Shown: positions 11,515-22,883, counted from the stretch's first letter. The stretch: DNA of 64,000 bases from Littorina saxatilis (GCF_037325665.1 NC_090251.1:32857591-32921590), one strand, 5' to 3'. Notes: a model not told the origin generated them from the letters alone. Program-made: numbers and translations.

Positions 11515-14500
11515 ATGGCTACTGTGGAGATAGAGCGTGAAGATGTGAAGTTACCACAGGATCAGGCAAAACGTCTGGCATTTGTTCTCTACAATGTGCT
11601 GACACCAGAGGTAGGAATATCTGGATACATGTATCCCTTTTTGGGCTGAAATTCAGAACACAATGTTTGAGACTTGTAAGACATTTTATTTTGTTTAATT
11701 GATCTTTTAAATGACACCTATGTCAACCTGCTACATTAATTTAGCAAAAATATCCAGCATACAGAATCCAGCCACGCTATTGATTTTGGTATGTGTGTCT
11801 GTGTGAAAGGATGCTCTTTGTCCGTGTGAAAGGATGCTCTTTGTCCATGTGAAAGGATGCACTTTGTCCATGTGAAAGGATGCCCCTTTTCCATGTGAAA
11901 GGATGTTTTTTGTCCGTGTGAAAGGATGCACTTTGTGCGTGTGAATGGAGGCTCTTTGTCCGTGTGAAAAATATGCTCTTTGTCTGTGTGAAAGGATGCT
12001 CTTTGTCCATTTGAAAGGATGTACTTTGTCCATGTCAAAGGATGCCCCTTTTCCATGTGAAAGGATGTTTTTTGTCCGTGTGAAAGGATGCACTTTGTGC
12101 ATGTGAAAGGAGGCTCTTTGTCCGTGTGAAAAATATGCTCTTTGTCCGTGTGAAAGGATGCTCTTTGTCCGTTTGAAAAGATGCTCTTTGTCCATGTGAA
12201 AGGATGCACTTTGTCCATGTGTGGGGCGGGGATATAGCTCAGTTGGTAGCCCGCTGGATTTGTATTCAGTTGGCCGCTGTCAGCGTGAGTTCGATCCCAG
12301 GTTCGGCGGAAATTTATTTCAGAGTCAACTTTGTGTGCAGACTCTCTTCGGTGTCCGAACCCTCCCCCCGTGTACACTACATTGGGTGTGCACGTTAAAG
12401 ATCCCACGATTGACAAAAGGGTCTTTCCTGGCAAAATTGCTTAGGCACAGTTAATAATTGTCTACCTATACCCGTGTGACTTGGAATGATAGGCCGTGAA
12501 AGGTAAATATGCGCCGAAATGGCTGCAATCTACTGGCCGTATAAAATTTCATCTCACACAGCATCACTGCAGAGCGCCTAGAACTGTACCCACGGAATAT
12601 GCGCGATATAAGCGTCATTGATTGATTGATTTATGTCAAAGGATGCCCCTTTTCCATGTGAAAGGATGTTTTTTGTCCGTGTGAAAGGATGCACTTTGTG
12701 CATGTGAAAGGAGGCTCTTTGTCCGTGTGAAAAATATGCTCTTTGTCCGTGTGAAAGGATGCTCTTTGTCCGTTTGAAAGGATGCTCTTTGTCCATTTGA
12801 AAGGATGCACTTTGTCCATGTCAAAGGATGCCCCTTTTCCATGTGAAAGGATGCTCTTTGTGCATGTGAAAGGAGGCTCTTTGTCCATGTGAAAAGGGGC
12901 TCTTCATCCATGTAAAAGGGTGCTCTTTGTTCATATGAAAGCATGCTCTTTGTCCATATGAAATGGTGCTCTTTGTCCATATGAAAGGATGCTTTTTGTC
13001 TATGTGAACGGATGCTCTTTTTCCATGTGAAAGCCTGGGCAGATCTGTGATGGCAGGAAGGACATTATTTTTAAGCAGTCAGGATTATATATTAATGTTG
13101 TACTATTTTGAATAAAAGTCAAAAGACTCAATGGCATAGTGGTTAGCACGTCAGCCTCCCCTGGGGAAGGTTCAGGGTTTCAATCCCAACCACGGCTGGT
13201 TGGTTAAGGGTGGATATTCTTTCGATACCCCAGGTCAACTAATGTGCTACTACATGTATAGTGCCTTTTTTCGCCTTTGTGTGTACATGCATGCAGGCAC
13301 ATAATCCTATAATCATATAATTCTATAATCCTATAATCCATATCACAGTTTGATGGGGTATAGAAAGACAAAAACACTCAGCATGCACAGCAGAATAACG
13401 GACTATGGCAGCCTAAGTGGCGGGGGGGGGGGGGGGGGGGGGGGGTTGGGATGGGGGTACAGTCATAAAAGTAAATAACCACTCGTGCAAAGCACAAGAC
13501 TAGTTTACATGGGAGTTGCAACCCATGAGTGTAGAAGAAGAAGAATAGAAGTCTCATAAGAGGCAAGGTCTCCTTTGTTTGGCTCACTATAGATGTTCTC
13601 GTTTCAGGAATGTGAGAAGTACATCAAACACACTGAAAGGAAAGGCTATCATCAAGCCCTGCTTGGGATGTGAGTTCACGTTTTATTGCTCTTTCTGCGT
13701 CTTCGTTCATGGGCTGAAACTCCCACGTTCACTCATGTTTTTGCAGAAGTGGATTTTTACGTGTATGACCGTTTTTACCCCGCCATTCATGTAGCATACA
13801 CCGATTTCGGGGGAAATTGCTCTTTCTATCTGGTTACATTTTTCTGTGTGCCATTTCACATTTTATTTCTACATGCATGCACAGGTTACCTTTCCACTGA
13901 TGGCTTGCATGCAATTTTTTAATGTTGCAACAGCTACCTAAGAATAGGAAAGTTGTTGCTGGAGACTTTACCAAGCGGGACTTCATTCATATTCTTACAC
14001 ACTGTGGTCACATGGATTTTTTGTCATACAAGCCATTGGCATTGACGTAATCTTTATACTCCTAGGGTAACATACCATTTTGCATGGTGTTTCACGATAC
14101 GAAAAATGTCAGTACAGCGCCAATTAAACATGAAAGAAGAAAATGACAATGATTAAATAGCTTACAGACCGGTAATGATTGACGTGTACTCAGTGGAACC
14201 CCCCATTTAAGACTCCCTGATGAAAACTTCCTCTCTTAGAACCTTGTTTTTTCCCCTACATTTTCTGTTGATCATCCCTGTAAATTTACCTCCATTTTAA
14301 GACTACTTCCCTACTTTTAAAGAGCTGATTTTCTCACATTTTAAGACTACTTCCCTACTTTTAAAGAGCTGATTTTCTCACATTTTAAGACTACTTCCCT
14401 ACTTTTAAAGAGCTGATTTTCTCACATTTTAAGACTACTTCCCTACTTTTAAAGAGCTGATTTTCTCACATTTTCCAGAGGTCTGAAATGAGAGGTTCCA

Positions 14501-16492
14501 CTGTATTCATGTTATTGTATACATTATTATTATTATCATTATTATCATTATAACAGGTAATATTATTCTAACTATGGCAGCAAACAAAAGCTGGTGACTG
14601 AATTTCGGAACAGCGATCGCTGCTTCGTTGACAGCTTAGAGGGTGCAGACAAACTGTGGCAGCGAATTAAACCCTTCATCCCCGCACAGTGGAACCGGCA
14701 TCAAGCTGTGGGGCTGAACGAAAGGTAAACAAGAAAATTGGTTGATTAAAATCAACATGGCCGAAGCAATGTTTTCATACAAGAAGCGGTATTGTACGGG
14801 CACATGTTGTATTTGGGTTACATGTGTTGCAGAGTATTTGAAAAATCGTAGGCATAAAAACATGCAAAGAAGAGTGATAGGTCCCTGTTGTGAATATAGT
14901 CAAGTGGATAAATTGATTATTTATGTATCACACTAGTTTTACTGCTACAGCAGTCCCTCTCATGAACGGACACCCCAGGGCCAGTGCAAACCTGTCCGTA
15001 CATTGCAGGTGGCCGGTCACGGGATAGCCCCCCCCCCCCATCACACACACTCAGACACAAGTGACTGCATCATGTTTTGTTATCTTTGGAGTTTTTCAAT
15101 GTCATTGAAAATTAATGAAATTGAGTAAGGATTATGTGAAGTTCCAGACTACACCTATTTTTATTTATTTATTTATTTTTTTTTTTAAACAGTGGAACCT
15201 ATTTTATTTTTATTTTTTTAAGACATTACAAATCTGAGAAAATCTGGTCTTAAATTGACAAAGATTGTGAACAGAAAATCTGGAGAGAAAGACAGGGTCT
15301 TAAAAGAGGGTCTTAGAAGTTGTTTTTTATATGGTACTAATTTGTAAAGAACACGTAATACAAAAATAAGGGAATAAAAAGTGTTTGCATATAAATTATA
15401 TATCCCAAACCAGTTTTTTAGCTTCTGAATTATACCGGTGAACTCAGGCTAGCAAGAAACTCTTTTTTTGCTCTTCCCTTTCTTTTTTTCTCTTTCACTG
15501 AATATCCTGTTTATTTGGCATTTTCAAGGCTAAGGTTTTTGCGCTACGACCCGGGCCATTTCTTCAAACCTCACTATGACGGAAAGCACAAACGTGAAAA
15601 CGGAGAGAGAAGTTTCTTCAGTTTGCAGCTGTATCTTAATGAGGTAAGTTTGGCTCACAGTGTATGTAATCTAGCTGTGATAAAGATAATTGGGTGTTTT
15701 TGTTTGATGAGTCGGTAGCATGGTGGCTTTCAAAAATAGTTAATGCTGTTGGTTTGGGTTCGATCCCGGTTTTGCGAAGGGATTAACTTCCAAGGGTCAA
15801 CTTTGTGCAAATTGACTCTCATTTATGTCCGACCGACCTCCCCCACCCCACCCCCCGTGTGCACACATATGCACGATAAGACACCCAGGTTCACAGTGAA
15901 AGTCTCAGGGTCTGTCACTGACACTATCTCTGTGTGTTGCAGGGTTTTGAAGGCGGCAGTACTACGTTTTTGTCACGCCATGACACAGAGAGGCTAGAGA
16001 GGGTGGAAGTTGTTCCCAAAACAGGTGAGAACAAAATGCATATTCAGGCGTAGTGATAAAGACAAATAGATACACGTATTATAACATGTTTGGTGGCTTG
16101 TTGTCAGACCAGCTTTGTTGTTGCTGGGAAAGGATCAACTTGATCAACCTGAGGCTTGGGTTTATCAAATCTGACAAATGCACCGAGTTGCCATTTTTGG
16201 CTCACGTAAGTGTAGCCTATGCGATGCTAACATTTGTCTGTCTGTGCGTGCGTGCGTGCGTAAGTATGTATGTCTGTGGTAGAAACTTTAACATTTCAGT
16301 GAAGACGTCACAACATTTGAAGACGTCACATTATGACGTAAGAGGGTTAGACGTCACGCGAAGGAATTACTGAAAGTCTCGGTCATTGTTATTTTGCCGA
16401 GCGGGCCGAGACTAGTTTTTTCTTCGAAATCGGCCATTCAGATCTAGATCTAGTGTCTCGCTTTCTTGCACAGTGTCACCTATGCCGCTTAC

Positions 16493-16525
<33 letters not shown>

Positions 16526-16800
16526 CGAAGTGATTGAGTTTGTGTTACTGTTTGTCGATTTCTTACGTGAGCCTAGAAGGCTTCGCCTCTTGTATTTGTA
16601 TATTTCCTTGTTTTTTGTTTTAATGAATATTAAGATTGCAGAGATTAGTTTCAAATTGACCATGATTCGTTGCTGTAATTATCATGCAACTTTGATTGGG
16701 TCTAAAGTTGAGAGTGAATTTTCACAACTGTTGTTCTAGGAAACACAAAGACAAAACTGCAACAGTTCCACAGATAAATCAGATTGGTGTGTGTGTGTGG

Positions 16801-16877
<77 letters not shown>

Positions 16878-17116
16878 ATGTTTGCAAATGCCCATGTATG
16901 CATATGTATGTGTTTTACCGTAAACGTATACATCTGTGTGTATTCCACGTCCTCTAACTTTGTGAAATTATGAGCAATGAAATGATCAACATGATTTTTC
17001 TTTCAGGTTCTGTGTTGATCTTTCAACATGACATCTACCACGAAGGATCAGAACTGATAAAGGGACGCAAATACGCCATGCGATCAGATGTCATGTATCA
17101 GCCACTGCAACCATAA
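11515..17116 (+). CDS. 2OG-Fe(II) oxygenase, prolyl-4-hydroxylase-like, gene 1 (older paralogue)
   Basis: Exons: 11515-11610, 13608-13669, 14581-14724, 15529-15643, 15943-16024, 17007-17116. They sum to 609 nt, giving 202 residues. All introns are GT-AG and frame is kept throughout. The start is MATVEIERED, just after acceptor CTCTAG. The fold is a double-stranded beta-helix dioxygenase using Fe(II) and 2-oxoglutarate to hydroxylate an unknown substrate. Ligands are H116 and D118 (KPHYDG), H178 (IYHEGSEL) and K188 for 2-oxoglutarate. There is no signal peptide or membrane segment, so the enzyme is probably cytosolic or nuclear and not an ER collagen hydroxylase. Compared with genes 2 and 3 it lacks four residues in exon 2, has one extra in exon 3 and three extra in exon 5, and has a shorter C-terminus. 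Introns hold a 23-bp minisatellite, SINEs and a MITE. Confidence 0.88.
11788..13035 (+). repeat. 23-bp minisatellite, interrupted by a SINE
   Basis: Tandem units such as GTGAAAGGATGCTCTTTGTCC(G/A)T repeat with a 23-nt period through the first coding intron of gene 1. A higher-order unit of seven (162 bp) recurs, marked by a variant GCCCCTTTTCC at about 11881, 12043, 12644 and 12829. The SINE at 12223-12630 splits the array. Because 23 is not a multiple of three and the units lack stops on the minus strand, all three minus frames stay open for long stretches. These ORFs are artefacts. Confidence 0.9.
12223..12630 (+). mobile_element. tRNA-derived SINE with (ATTG)n tail, inside the minisatellite
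   Basis: The head reads GGGGATATAGCTCAGTTGG (A-box) and GAGTTCGATCCCAG (B-box), as in a tRNA-derived SINE. The core contains TTAAAGATCCCACGATTG and the tail is (ATTG)n. A close copy lies at 50977-51388. The minisatellite resumes directly after the tail. Confidence 0.85.
13127..13262 (+). mobile_element. tRNA-like SINE head, partial
   Basis: GGCATAGTGGTTAGCACG and GGTTTCAATCCCA resemble the A- and B-boxes of a tRNA-headed SINE. The element is short and degraded and sits in intron 1 of oxygenase gene 1. Confidence 0.5.
13689..13815 (-). mobile_element. Fragment of the CCCACG/GAGTGG SINE family
   Basis: It shares GGGCTGAAACTCCCACG and TTTACCCCGCCATTCA with the full copies at 25680-26065 and 31432-31814. 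Only the 3' part is kept. It lies in intron 2 of gene 1. Confidence 0.6.
14191..14503. mobile_element. MITE with CAGTGGAACC ends and internal 44-bp tandem repeats
   Basis: The ends are CAGTGGAACCCCCCATTTAA and GAGAGGTTCCACTG, which are inverted. Inside, a 44-bp unit (GACTACTTCCCTACTTTTAA...) repeats four times, at 14301, 14345, 14389 and 14433. Members of the same family in genes 2 and 3 (23759-24256, 50412-50753) also carry internal tandem repeats, but of a different 80-bp unit. Confidence 0.75.
15191..15325. repeat. Degraded relative of the CAGTGGAACC MITE
   Basis: ACAGTGGAACCTATTTTA at the left and GGGTCTTAAAAGAGGGTCTT near the right match the MITE family at 14191-14503 and 23759-24256. 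The right end is not clearly preserved. Confidence 0.45.
15712..15900 (+). mobile_element. Degraded tRNA-headed SINE
   Basis: GGTTCGATCCCGGTTTTGCG resembles a B-box region and is followed by AAGGGTCAACTTTGTGC, also found in related SINEs here. It lies in intron 4 of gene 1. Confidence 0.45.
16195..16595. repeat. Dispersed repeat, composite copy 2
   Basis: The left half (16195-16414) matches 5969-6182. The right half (AGATCTAGATCTAGTG, TG run, GGCTTCGCCTCTTG) matches 6700-6905. Finding the two halves adjacent here suggests they form one non-autonomous element, in intron 5 of gene 1. Confidence 0.6.
16786..16874. repeat. (TG)n microsatellite
   Basis: A long, nearly pure TG run in the last intron of gene 1. 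Other TG/AC runs include 6785-6826, 17330-17383, 23140-23175, 48127-48175 and 49793-49838. Confidence 0.95.
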
Positions 17117-17338
17117 TATTTTAATGACACAGGCATGAACATTTTCAAAGGACAGGCATTTGGGGGGGGGGGGGGCGTTGCTGCCCCTGGTCAAGCATGG
17201 TAGTCTTGAGAGAGAAGAACAAGGGACTAAATATGCTTGATAGTTGCAAGTCATATGAGAAAGAGAAGGAATGACAGAGCAAGTCTATTCCACTGTACAA
17301 TGTACTAAATGCAGGTGTGTGTGAGTTAGAGTGTGTGT

Positions 17339-17390
<52 letters not shown>

Positions 17391-18854
17391 AAGAAAAGAG
17401 AGGGAGCTTTATGACTCAACTGTGCTTTTACTGTAAAAGACTTATTATAAACAAAACCATCTGGGCTGGGATGCACAAAGCCGACCAGGTGGGAATTACC
17501 AGCCCCAAGGTCTGATTACATGTAGTTGAAATTGAAAACATGAGATTTCAACCAATCCCACCCTGTGCCTGGTTCTCAACCCAGGTTGGTGCAACTCAGT
17601 TTTGACTTTGTGCATCCCAGCCCTGGTAGTCGTTTACTTTAGCTACTGTATTTAGATTGCATAATAATAGAATATTTTTATTTATCTGAATTGCTATGAC
17701 TTTGATGGTTTAATTTAGCCTTTTTAATGTTGTTATATTTTTATCTTTTTTTTCCCTTGTCTCTTCTTCTGTCAATTTATTTTACATTGTTTTTGTAAGA
17801 GTGTATGAGTGCTTACATACACCGGGTCAATTTCCTGTATTGAATCTCTACCACCTCCTCCCAAACCCATGGAACTCACTCTCAGAGCATAGTGTGAGGA
17901 ACCCAAATGGGCAAACGAGCTCACACGTAACCAGAAAAATTCTGGAACGCTGAAGAAGAAGAAGAACTCACCCTCTTTGATTTCTTTAATCTTCAGATGT
18001 CTGTTACTAAAGCAGTGCCTTACTTGTTTCCCTGGCCTTTTTTAATAACCATGTGCAATGAGGTGGGTTTTTTGTGCAAAATGAGATCAAAATATTTTTT
18101 TTGCAAAATGTGATCAAAATGTCTAGATTTTTTCGGAACGAATAATGTTACTTCTCAAATCCCCTGAAGGAGTACAACCACATATATTGTGCATTTTATG
18201 TTTCCATTTGGATGACAGAGTCCTGTTCTCTCTAGCAAGTAGCCCCGAAAGTGATGTTTTGATATGCTCAACGAGGAAATAACTTGCTTTCAAGTTGCCA
18301 CATATGTTCAGTTGTTTTTCATGATGAGTTAGTTCACAATTTTAGTTTTCTTTTACACAGTATACTGGATATACACATATAGGTGAAAAGAGGGTTTAGC
18401 AAAGCTAATATTCATTATGCATTGTCCTTATTCTGACAATTGAATATGAATTGTTCAGAGTAACTTGGATCACACCTAATTGGGGGTTGCGCAGACGTTT
18501 TATAAATAATATGCTGTATATGTACGTTTTACATGTAGTTATTATACTATGAGAACTTAATGTTATGTTTGTTAATGGTTAAGGGTTAGTGAAGCTAAGG
18601 TTCAGTAGTTGTCATCCTAACTGTGGCAATGGAGTGGAAGTTTATTTTGGATGAAACTTTAGGTATTGCTTAGAAGTTTTATACAAAAACAATTTATATT
18701 GCCATTTTAGCATGTAAACTTGTTGTACATGTACTTAAAACTTGTGCTGTGTGATACTATCAAGGTTTCATTTTCATTGCTTGTCTTCAAGAATTTGTGG
18801 ATCAATCCAATATCCAATTAAATGGATGAAATATCTTGAAAGCAGCTTATTAGA
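17117..18854 (+). other. 3' flank of oxygenase gene 1, paralogous to the flanks of genes 2 and 3
   Basis: No coding exon is seen. Several blocks align with the 3' flank of gene 2. ATTCCACTG...ATGCAGGTGTGTGTGAG corresponds to about 30876-30915, TTCATGATGAGTTA to about 32960, and the run from GGGTTAGTGAAG to AGCAGCTTA (about 18590-18850) to about 33030-33310. This places the right edge of the older duplication unit at the AG microsatellite at 18855. The flank also contains a TG microsatellite and poly-G near 17163. Confidence 0.65.
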
Positions 18855-19812
18855 GCGAGAGAGAGAGAGAGAGCGCACGTACGCACGCACGCACAAGAGA
18901 GAGAGAGAGATGGAAGATCTGGGATGTTAACCATTTCAGTGGACGGCTGTGTGTGTGGTTGTGTGTATGCATGGGTGTGTGCATGTGTACACAGGATCAC
19001 ATTTCTACACTACACCTTATTTTCTCAATAGAAGAATTAGGCTGGCCAACAGCTGAGGAAATACAATCTCTGTAAAGTGGAATTGTTTAAAAGGTACTTT
19101 TGTGTGGCCTCTGTGGGAAACACCCCCCCCCCCCCCCCCCATCTCAGCCAGAAACAAAATTTAGCAGTTCTAAACATAGTTTGCTGGCCTGCCCTCGCTG
19201 CTAGAACACACAGACAATGTGATTAGAACACAAAAGAAAGATTGCTCAAAAGAAAGACACTTTTTCCGATTCACCAAATATGTCTTTGTTGGTAAGACAG
19301 TTACTTTCCTGGGAAAGCCATGGATTCAAGGGGAGTTCTCCAGTATGAGTACTTCAATTTCCAGGTAAAATTCTGATTTCTTGCAAAGGGCTACCAATTA
19401 CAACAGAATTGAGTAATCACTGCTAAGTGCATACAAAGAGTCAGGAAGAAAACAGGGAAAACAAACAGTTAAAAAAAGGAGAAATATATTTTCCCAAAAG
19501 AGGGTCACAAACTGCACATACCAACCAAAAGCAAATAAACCAACTGGTGCTCAAGCTCCATAAGCATTCAAAAAAATTATATTTTCTGAATCACTGACCC
19601 AACCTCTTCCCTGCTGGGACCTTAACATATGTGACTACCCAGATCGATCTACCAGACTTGGATCATGTCTAGAAGCAATATATAAATCCCTGAAAGTGTA
19701 AGATGTTTCAAAGCTCCAACTTAAAAACTGTTTGAGTAAAATGAGAAATGTTCCATTTGTTTGCTCAAACATTAGATCTACCCCATTATAACCTTGAAAT
19801 TTGATCAGGGTT

Positions 19813-20270
19813 GGATTGGATTGGATTGGATTGGATAAGATTTACAGTCCAGTGAGGTTACCCTCATGGAAATTCGGGCTGCTTTCTCCCCGGGGAAAGC
19901 GAGCTGCCATACATACGGCGCTACCCATATTTTTTTTTTCCTGCATGCGTGTATTCATGTCCTGAGACTTAATGCCGTGTGAGATGGAATTTTTTTTACT
20001 TTATTCCAAGTCCCACGGGTATTTGATGGACATTTTTATCTATGCCTATACAATTTTGCCAGGAAAGACCCTTTTGTCAATCGTGGGATCTTTAACATGC
20101 ACACCCCAATGTAGTGTACACGAAGGGACCTCGGTTTTTCGTCTCATCCGAAAGACTAGCACTTGAACCCACCACCTAGGTTAGGAAAGGGGGGAGAAAA
20201 TTGCGGCCTGACCCAGGCCTGAACACGCAACCTCTCGCTTCCGAGCGCAAGTGCGTTACCACGCGGCCAC
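19813..20270 (-). mobile_element. tRNA-headed SINE with CCAAT-type tail, only in block A
   Basis: On the minus strand it has A-box-like GGTGGCCGCGTGGTAACGC and B-box-like GGTTGCGTGTTCAGGCC, then the core GTTAAAGATCCCACGATTG shared with the SINE at 12223-12630, and a (TCCAA)n tail. Block B lacks it between CAGGGTT and CAAGCATGC (about 47223-47235). I could not see a clean target duplication. Confidence 0.8.
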
Positions 20271-20538
20271 CCAAGCATGCATTATGCCATGAGGCCATAG
20301 ACATCTAGAAGAGTGAAGTTTCAAAGCTCTAGCTTCCAAAACAATTTAGAAATTGATTTTATTTTTTATTACCCCAACATGACCCCTTGCACACACACAC
20401 ATACTCCCCCCCCCCCCCCCCCCCAGCCTCTGCACTCTTCCTGAAATACAATTAAAAAAACTCTAACCCACAGAAACTTCTAAGAGCTGCCATCTTTTGC
20501 ATGTAAAATTACATGTGACAATTGCAGTCCATTATCAT

Positions 20539-20851
20539 AGTAAATTGTAAGGGGCTTATTGTCCGTCAGGTCTTAATTGCCTATATTGGACATGAATTGG
20601 TTTATACGATTCGAGTTTTACGCCCTCACGGCTTTTTGATGTTTGCGTGTTTAGGTGGTATCAGCCATCTGCACTTATGGTAGAATGACCAAGATCTTTA
20701 ACGTGCCATTGTGGTGACACGGGGGTGGGAGATGGATACCGTCTCTGGGTCTGCACATAAAGTTGACCCGTGTCCGTCCCGGCCCGGATTCGAACCAGCG
20801 ACCTCTCGATCACAAGTCCAGTGCTCTACCACCTGAGCTACCCGGGCCCCC
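20539..20851 (-). mobile_element. tRNA-headed SINE with perfect 12-bp target duplication, only in block A
   Basis: It is bounded by GTCCATTATCAT (20527-20538 and 20852-20863). Block B has a single copy of that sequence and no insert, at about 47504-47515. On the minus strand the head reads GGGCCCGGGTAGCTCAGG and contains GGTTCGAATCCGGGCC. This is a recent retroposition. Confidence 0.9.
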
Positions 20852-21246
20852 GTCCATTATCATGCATAACATATAATAAAATAGTCTAATCTTTAGATAG
20901 TACAGTATATCGCAGGTGTGTTGTGGTTTTTGCTGTAGATAAAACGTATTTATTTATACATACCAGTAAAGAATATACTACTACTACTACTTATACATTT
21001 TTTTTATTTTTTTTTAGAAAATAATGATTAAAAAAAAAGTTGAGTGAACAGCAAATCACAGCATATAGTTGATACATGCAATCAAATTTTTTTTAATAAA
21101 ACCACCCTGGCAGCGCAGTTGCATGCTTACCCATAATATTGAGAACCAAAAATGTAATGTTTGTTTGTAAGTGTACACGTCCGCCCCGTCCGCACCGTCC
21201 GCACCTGTGACAGCCAACCATGGTTAGTCAAAGAGGTGAATGATTA

Positions 21247-21472
21247 GGCCAAAAAAAAAATAGTCTGTTTATGGTAACCCGACCGACCCTATTTTTTTCG
21301 CGCGACCCTAGACTTTTTTTTGGCATTTGTGAAAAAAAAGAAAAAAAAATCTTTGTTTTTTTTGCAAAATAACATAAAAATATGGTTTTTTGGAGAAAAA
21401 GAAAAATCATGACCTACCGACCCTATTTTTTTGGCCTATGTTACCGTAAACAGACTTTTTTTTTTTTTGGCC
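21247..21472. mobile_element. 226-bp MITE with GGCC-AAAAAA ends, only in block A
   Basis: The ends are GGCCAAAAAAAAAATAGTC and its inverse at 21450-21472, with inner inverted blocks built of CCGACCCTATTTTTTT. It is flanked by TTA on both sides (21244-21246, 21473-21475). Block B has the unfilled site (ATGATTAGTATGC, about 47868-47880). Confidence 0.85.
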
Positions 21473-21565
21473 TTAGTATGCACCACTGTGACCATCCGTT
21501 TTGCGTGGCAAATCTCCAGAAACCCAGGCAACAGTGTGTCTGCAAAGATTGTTGCGGATCTGAAT

Positions 21566-22461
21566 CAGGGATGTTGCTACAAATTCATACCTATAGGACA
21601 AATGTCCTGAGTTCTTCAGCATCAATAGGACATTTGACCGCTTTCAGAAAGTGTAATAGGACATTATGAATTTGCGCCAAACAGCTTACAACACATTCCA
21701 TGGAATTGTTCCAAAGTCATGCGCCCGCACACAAACGCGCACACACACACACACAGACCCACGCGCGCGCGCTGTGGACCCACACATAATATAGTAAATA
21801 CATCAAGACAGTGTGCATATAATGTTGTATTTGTTTAGTTTCAAAGAAACCAAAAAAAAACCAAAAAAACATGAACAACTTCAGAGCTCTTACTTTGATT
21901 ACAAACTGCATGATTTGGATAAAAGTTGAAAAACAAAATGATCGGTTTGATCTAATGCTGATCTTTTGCAGGCTTTAGTTTTTTTTCAGCGGCATAATTC
22001 AGTGCTTCGTCTCGTATCGAAAACAAAAGCAGACTACAAATTTAGTCAGTTGGAGTTGTCTCCCGTACTCCTGTAGCAGCTGCATGCTCTGATCTAAAAA
22101 TAATCCACTATTTTTAGATCAGTGCGCTGCACCGAGACGGTTATACCCAAACGGCGCATACCGCAAACGGTTCGGGAATTCCCGACAAAAGAACAGATCC
22201 GCACGCGGCACTGGCAACTTCAGTGTCAGCTGAACACGAGAGCGTTCGGTCTTTTAGAAGATTTGTATCTTGAAATGAAAATTAACGAATATCGCGCTGT
22301 CCAAAGGAATGGAGTACATATCGGACAATGACCACGCTCAGGCTAAAACGATAGGACATCTGACCGACATGCGGCAATCGCCGCAATGTGAATCGGACAT
22401 TTGGCATTTTGGGGATTTTCATCGTTATATGTCCGATGTCCGACGCCTAACGACATCCCTG
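21566..22461. mobile_element. Non-autonomous DNA element, CAGGGATGT ends, 6-bp target duplication
   Basis: It starts CAGGGATGTTGC and ends GACATCCCTG, bounded by CTGAAT (21560-21565 and 22462-22467). The block B copy (about 47967-48804) has lost its right end. A perfect 14-bp hairpin lies at 22089-22122. The open frame at 22122-22331 has no recognised domain. TIRs beginning CAGGG suggest a hAT relative, but this is unproven. Confidence 0.7.
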
Positions 22462-22599
22462 CTGAATGTCAGAATGCTTACTTACAACACAATAACTGAG
22501 AAAAACGAGAGAAAACAAAACAACAACACCATCACCACCACCACAACAACACACACACACATACACACAAAAACGTGTCGCCGAAAAATGTATTTGTCT

Positions 22600-22820
22600 T
22601 CATGTGCCTATGGTATCCCGGATCTCTTCTCGCCTCCTTTGTCCAAACTCGGAAGAACTCCGCTGCCAAGCCCAGCTACGAATAATAATATTCTATACTT
22701 AGTAACGATGATGACCAATAAAACATTGTGCAGACCACACTCAGACGGCAGAGCTAGAAGACTACTTCAGCAGTAACTGTTGCGCTACATATCATCAAAT
22801 TTGACTTGCGGGAGTTCTGT
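22600..22820 (+). promoter_or_regulatory. Promoter and non-coding first exon of oxygenase gene 2
   Basis: It matches the block upstream of gene 1 (10770-10990) and is nearly identical to that of gene 3. The exon ends GGGAGTTCTGT before donor GTAAGTATTT at 22821. GACCAATAAAAC (about 22713) is a candidate CCAAT/TATA-like core. An AG microsatellite (22843-22880) follows in the intron. Confidence 0.6.
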
Positions 22821-22839
22821 GTAAGTATTTTGGAATGAT

Positions 22840-22883
<44 letters not shown>

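Noticed and set aside
11731-12980. Repetitive proteins of 114-232 residues on the minus strand
   Set aside because: They are frame-cycling translations of the 23-bp minisatellite, with no start context or conservation to support them.
11788-13035. CRISPR-like array
   Set aside because: Units are contiguous 23-mers without spacers, and the genome is eukaryotic; this is a minisatellite.
16696-16973. TG/AC-encoded VCVCVC and THTHTH frames (also at 6634, 17285, 23354, 29615, 48127, 49776)
   Set aside because: Microsatellite translations only.
22122-22331. 69-codon frame conserved in both blocks
   Set aside because: The two blocks are nearly identical, so conservation carries no weight. The frame lies inside a non-autonomous transposon and shows no known domain.
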